NCBI GenBank assembly: GCA_039920305.1
Contig: JBDSEA010000183.1
Location: 1 to 9,213 of the forward strand
Direction: 5' to 3'
DNA length: 9,213 nucleotides
From: DASRAJ01 sp039920305
Lineage (GTDB): Bacteria > Bacteroidota > Bacteroidia > Chitinophagales > UBA10324
This document shows positions 7,281-9,213 of this stretch, piece by piece. Position 1 is the first letter of the stretch; the number at the start of each line of letters is the position of its first letter. The position numbers and the translations under genes are program-made. The notes beneath the pieces were generated by a model. The model searched no databases. It worked only from the letters and a program-made list of their open reading frames with translations, and was not told where the DNA came from.

Positions 7281-7311
7281 AAACCCCCCGATAATAAAGT
7301 ATGCCGGGTTT
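7281..7311 (-). repeat. GC-rich inverted repeat followed by T-run in the decarboxylase leader
   Basis: AAACCC at 7281-7286 is complementary to GGGTTT at 7306-7311; an alternative register pairs CCCG 7287-7290 with CGGG 7305-7308. Read on the minus strand, the hairpin ends in G-rich sequence running into TTTTTC, 36 bp before the decarboxylase ATG, which resembles a weak intrinsic terminator or attenuator. The loop is long (about 14-19 bases), which weakens the case. Confidence 0.3.
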
Positions 7312-7397
7312 CTTTTTGTGTCAGATTGAATTTTAAAAAACGGGGATTGCAGAAAAATGAAGTTGTAGCCGGTGAGATTAAGCAATGAATCTTGCTT

Positions 7398-7416
7398 GAT
7401 TAAAGAAGCTTTAATC
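7398..7416. repeat. Perfect 8-bp dyad with 3-bp centre, operator-like
   Basis: GATTAAAG at 7398-7405 and its exact reverse complement CTTTAATC at 7409-7416 flank the centre AAG. A 19-bp dyad of this form in a divergent promoter region is typical of a binding site for a dimeric helix-turn-helix regulator. It is 152 bp from the decarboxylase start and 206 bp from the accB start, so it could serve either gene. No regulator gene is in the window. Confidence 0.5.
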
Positions 7417-7504
7417 TAAATCTGTGAATGTTTTGAAGTTCAAGCTCTCTTCAAAAATATACAGGACCAAAAACCGGGAAAAAGAGGCGGGTCCCATACC
7501 CATC

Positions 7505-7530
7505 GGTTAGAATTGCATTCGCAATTAGCC
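7505..7530. repeat. Short stem-loop upstream of accB
   Basis: AATTGC at 7511-7516 and GCAATT at 7521-7526 form a perfect 6-bp stem around the four-base loop ATTC. An outer helix GGTT 7505-7508 with AGCC 7527-7530 (one G-U pair) can extend it across a two-base AG bulge. Just before it, AACCG at 7472-7476 pairs with CGGTT at 7504-7508, and GGGT 7489-7492 pairs with ACCC 7498-7501, competing with the outer helix. This could be a structured leader or a protein site; it matches no riboswitch I recognise. Confidence 0.35.
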
Positions 7531-7622
7531 GCATAAATAGCTCTGGCATTCAGTTTTCAATTTCATTACCCCCAGTTATCATAATTCTCTATCTTTCGCC
7601 CCCTTCAAAATTCTTTTTCAAG

Positions 7623-8147
7623 ATGACTGGTACAAAACAGTACATGAGCTTGCGCGAAATTCAGGAGCTGATAAAAATGCTTGGCAAATCGAATATTTCT
7701 GAGATCAGCATCGAGCGTGAAAAATTCAAAATCACATTACGCACGCATGAAGCGAACAGGCCTGCCCCCGTTATAGTACAGGCAAGCCCTGTTCCTGTAC
7801 CACCTGTGATTTCGCAGCCGGCAGCTCCTGCAGTTTCATCTGCCCCTGAAAAAGAAATACCCCCAGGTATAGAAGTACCAAAATCCACATCTGAAGATAC
7901 TTCGAAGTACATCACCATCAAGTCGCCCATGATCGGAACATTCTACCGGACCCCTTCACCCGATAAGCCTCCCTTTGTAAATGTGGGCGATGAAATAACC
8001 ACAGGATCTGTACTCTGCGTGATAGAAGCAATGAAGTTGTTCAATGAGATCGAAAGTGAGCACTCCGGAAAAATAGTGAAGATACTGGTCGAGAATGCCA
8101 AGCCGGTAGAATATGATCAGCCACTCTTCCTGATTGAGCCTGTTTAA
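7623..8147 (+). CDS. accB: Biotin carboxyl carrier protein of acetyl-CoA carboxylase
   Basis: A 174-residue BCCP, which carries CO2 on biotin between AccC and the carboxyltransferase in malonyl-CoA formation for fatty acid synthesis. The N-terminal helix SLREIQELIKML (9-20) matches the family, followed by a flexible Pro/Ala-rich linker (about 47-85) and the C-terminal biotinyl domain (about 96-174). The biotin attachment site is Lys138 in VIEAMKLFNE. The thumb segment GTFYRTPSPDKPPF (105-118) separates true AccB from lipoyl and other biotinyl domains. The ATG at 7623 is taken as start; Met8 at 7644 begins the conserved helix and is a possible alternative. The gene precedes accC on the same strand, as in most bacteria, but with a 173-bp gap instead of close coupling. 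Confidence 0.96.
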   Translation: MTGTKQYMSLREIQELIKMLGKSNISEISIEREKFKITLRTHEANRPAPVIVQASPVPVPPVISQPAAPAVSSAPEKEIPPGIEVPKSTSEDTSKYITIKSPMIGTFYRTPSPDKPPFVNVGDEITTGSVLCVIEAMKLFNEIESEHSGKIVKILVENAKPVEYDQPLFLIEPV

Positions 8148-8320
8148 TATGAATTGTACCGGATGGGGTCCTTCTGATCCTGATTATTTTTCAGAAAAAA
8201 GATTTGAAGCACCAGATTTATGTCATGCTAAGTTGTTTCCGAATTATCCCATTTCATTAGTGACAAAAAAGAGAAAGAAGCCTGAGCATTCACCATTCAC
8301 TCATACATCCTTAACCATCA
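8148..8320 (+). other. 173-bp spacer between accB and accC
   Basis: This is longer than the usual accB-accC gap. A small frame from an ATG at 8149 could encode 59 residues and overlaps the first codons of accC, but it is compositionally plain, resembles no family I know and is not credited as a gene. TTCTGA at 8172-8177 and TCAGAA at 8191-8196 form a weak 6-bp hairpin with a 13-base loop. The sequence may be a processing or translation-control segment, or simply non-functional spacer. Confidence 0.4.
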
Positions 8321-9213
8321 GTGCCTAAACCCCGGATCAAGCCCTTCAAAAAAATCCTCATCGCCAACCGCGGAGAAATTGCGCTTCGCGTGATACGCAC
8401 GGCCCGTGAGATGGGCATCAAAACAATTTCAGTTTACTCTACCGCTGACCGGGACTCGCTCCACGTCCGCTTCGCAGATGAAGCGGTTTGTATTGGTCCG
8501 CCTCAATCTAAAGAAAGCTATCTCAGCATCGCCAAAATCATGTCCGCCGCGGAAATCACCGGTGCGGATGCCATTCATCCGGGATACGGGTTTCTTGCCG
8601 AAAATGAAAAATTCGCGGATATCTGTACTGAATATGGCATTAAGTTCATTGGACCTACCGGAGCACAGATCGGTGCCATGGGTGACAAGATCACAGCAAA
8701 AGCAACCATGCAAAATTCAGGCGTGCCTGTAATCCCCGGCAGTGAGGGCTTGCTGACTGATATGAATGAGGGAAAAAAGCTTGCTAAGAAAATCGGCTAT
8801 CCTGTTATCCTGAAAGCTACTGCCGGCGGTGGAGGCAAAGGGATGCGGGTAGTGCGGGAAGAAAAAGAACTGGAGAGTGCATTTACAATGGCACGCAGCG
8901 AGGCAGGTGCATCATTCGGGAATGATGGGGTGTACATGGAAAAGTACATTGAAGAGCCAAGGCATATCGAGATACAGGTTGCCGGTGATCAATATGGAAA
9001 AGCGTGTCACCTGAGTGAAAGAGACTGCTCCATTCAGCGCAGGCACCAGAAGCTAACGGAGGAAAGCCCGTCGCCTTTTGTAACCCAAAAGTTGCGTGAG
9101 CAGATGGGAGCCGCGGCAATAAAAGCCTGCAAGGCAATAAGCTACGAGGGAGTAGGAACGGTGGAGTTCCTGGTTGACAAGTATCGCAATTTCTATTTTA
9201 TGGAGATGAATAC
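8321..9213 (+). CDS. accC: Biotin carboxylase subunit of acetyl-CoA carboxylase (3' end outside window)
   Basis: The first 297 codons of AccC, which carboxylates the biotin on AccB using ATP and bicarbonate. The N-terminal domain shows KILIANRGEIALRVIRTARE (11-30) and IHPGYGFLAEN (85-95). The ATP-grasp part has GDKITAK with Lys123, VILKATAGGGGKGMR (162-176) with Lys165 and the glycine loop, PRHIEIQV with His215, ERDCSIQRRHQKL (233-245), Glu282 in VEF and Glu295 in FMEMNT, where the window ends. The catalytic arginines that follow in the family (Arg292 and Arg338 in E. coli) are outside. The start is the GTG at 8321: an in-frame TAA lies three codons upstream and the next in-frame ATG falls inside the conserved domain, so no other start fits. 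No ribosome binding site is evident. It forms an operon with accB; the full protein should be about 450-500 residues. Confidence 0.96.
   Translation, partial: MPKPRIKPFKKILIANRGEIALRVIRTAREMGIKTISVYSTADRDSLHVRFADEAVCIGPPQSKESYLSIAKIMSAAEITGADAIHPGYGFLAENEKFADICTEYGIKFIGPTGAQIGAMGDKITAKATMQNSGVPVIPGSEGLLTDMNEGKKLAKKIGYPVILKATAGGGGKGMRVVREEKELESAFTMARSEAGASFGNDGVYMEKYIEEPRHIEIQVAGDQYGKACHLSERDCSIQRRHQKLTEESPSPFVTQKLREQMGAAAIKACKAISYEGVGTVEFLVDKYRNFYFMEMN

Larger units (their letters stand above)
7246..7622. promoter_or_regulatory. 377-bp divergent intergenic region between decarboxylase and accB
   Basis: No convincing gene is present; the one sizeable minus-strand frame (up to 7385) runs into the decarboxylase in another frame and looks like a shadow. 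Promoters for both genes must lie here. For accB the best -7 candidate is TATCTTTC at 7590-7597 (one mismatch to the Bacteroidota TAnnTTTG), which would give a leader of about 20 bases, but no TTG is found at the -33 distance. For the decarboxylase, TATTTTTG on the minus strand at 7459-7452 is an exact match, without a -33 element and with a leader of roughly 200 bases. Several inverted repeats (listed separately) occur at 7281-7311, 7398-7416 and 7505-7530. All promoter calls are weak because such AT-rich octamers are common. Confidence 0.4.

Noticed and set aside
7035..7385. 116-residue minus-strand frame overlapping the decarboxylase start
   Set aside because: Most of it is out of frame over conserved decarboxylase coding sequence and its composition is not protein-like.
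8134..8328. 64-residue plus-strand frame between accB and accC
   Set aside because: It begins at a TTG inside accB, overlaps the accC start, and has no recognisable motif, membrane segment or binding site.

Overview
The window looks like chromosomal DNA of a Bacteroidota member. The evidence is the close match in style of nearly every protein to that phylum, the lack of clear Shine-Dalgarno sites before most starts, and AT-rich spacers. I cannot place it more finely. There are nine protein genes or gene parts, and I see no rRNA, tRNA, CRISPR array, insertion sequence or phage gene.

Left block (1-2652, minus strand). A tightly packed row of genes reads leftward: a DUF547 protein, a DUF2064/TIGR04282-type glycosyltransferase, a trimeric-type purine nucleoside phosphorylase (PNP), a small CMD/AhpD-like peroxidase-like protein, and the first eight codons of another gene cut by the window edge. 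The glycosyltransferase and CMD families are named for arsenosugar biosynthesis, so I read this as the upstream part of an arsenosugar cassette, with arsM and arsS expected outside the window. In the known chemistry, ArsM makes a dimethylated arsenical and ArsS joins it to the 5'-deoxyadenosyl group of SAM. A phosphorylase could then remove adenine, and a glycosyltransferase could act on the resulting sugar. The PNP carries Asp at the position that in human PNP is Asn243, a base-specificity residue, which fits use of a 6-aminopurine nucleoside.

Middle block (2653-5787). A 145-bp divergent spacer with a perfect 9-bp dyad separates the cassette from a plus-strand methionine aminotransferase-type (YbdL-like) PLP enzyme. 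That gene converges on a minus-strand secreted subtilisin-family protease with an intact triad and a large insertion between Asp and His.

Right block (5788-9213). A minus-strand group II PLP decarboxylase of unknown substrate is divergent from accB-accC, the biotin carboxyl carrier protein and biotin carboxylase of acetyl-CoA carboxylase. The 377-bp spacer between them has no convincing gene but holds several inverted repeats. accC starts at a GTG and runs off the window just before the end of its catalytic region.

The most interesting item is the partial arsenosugar cassette and its PNP. The rest is mostly ordinary housekeeping or accessory enzymes with a few unexplained dyad sequences.
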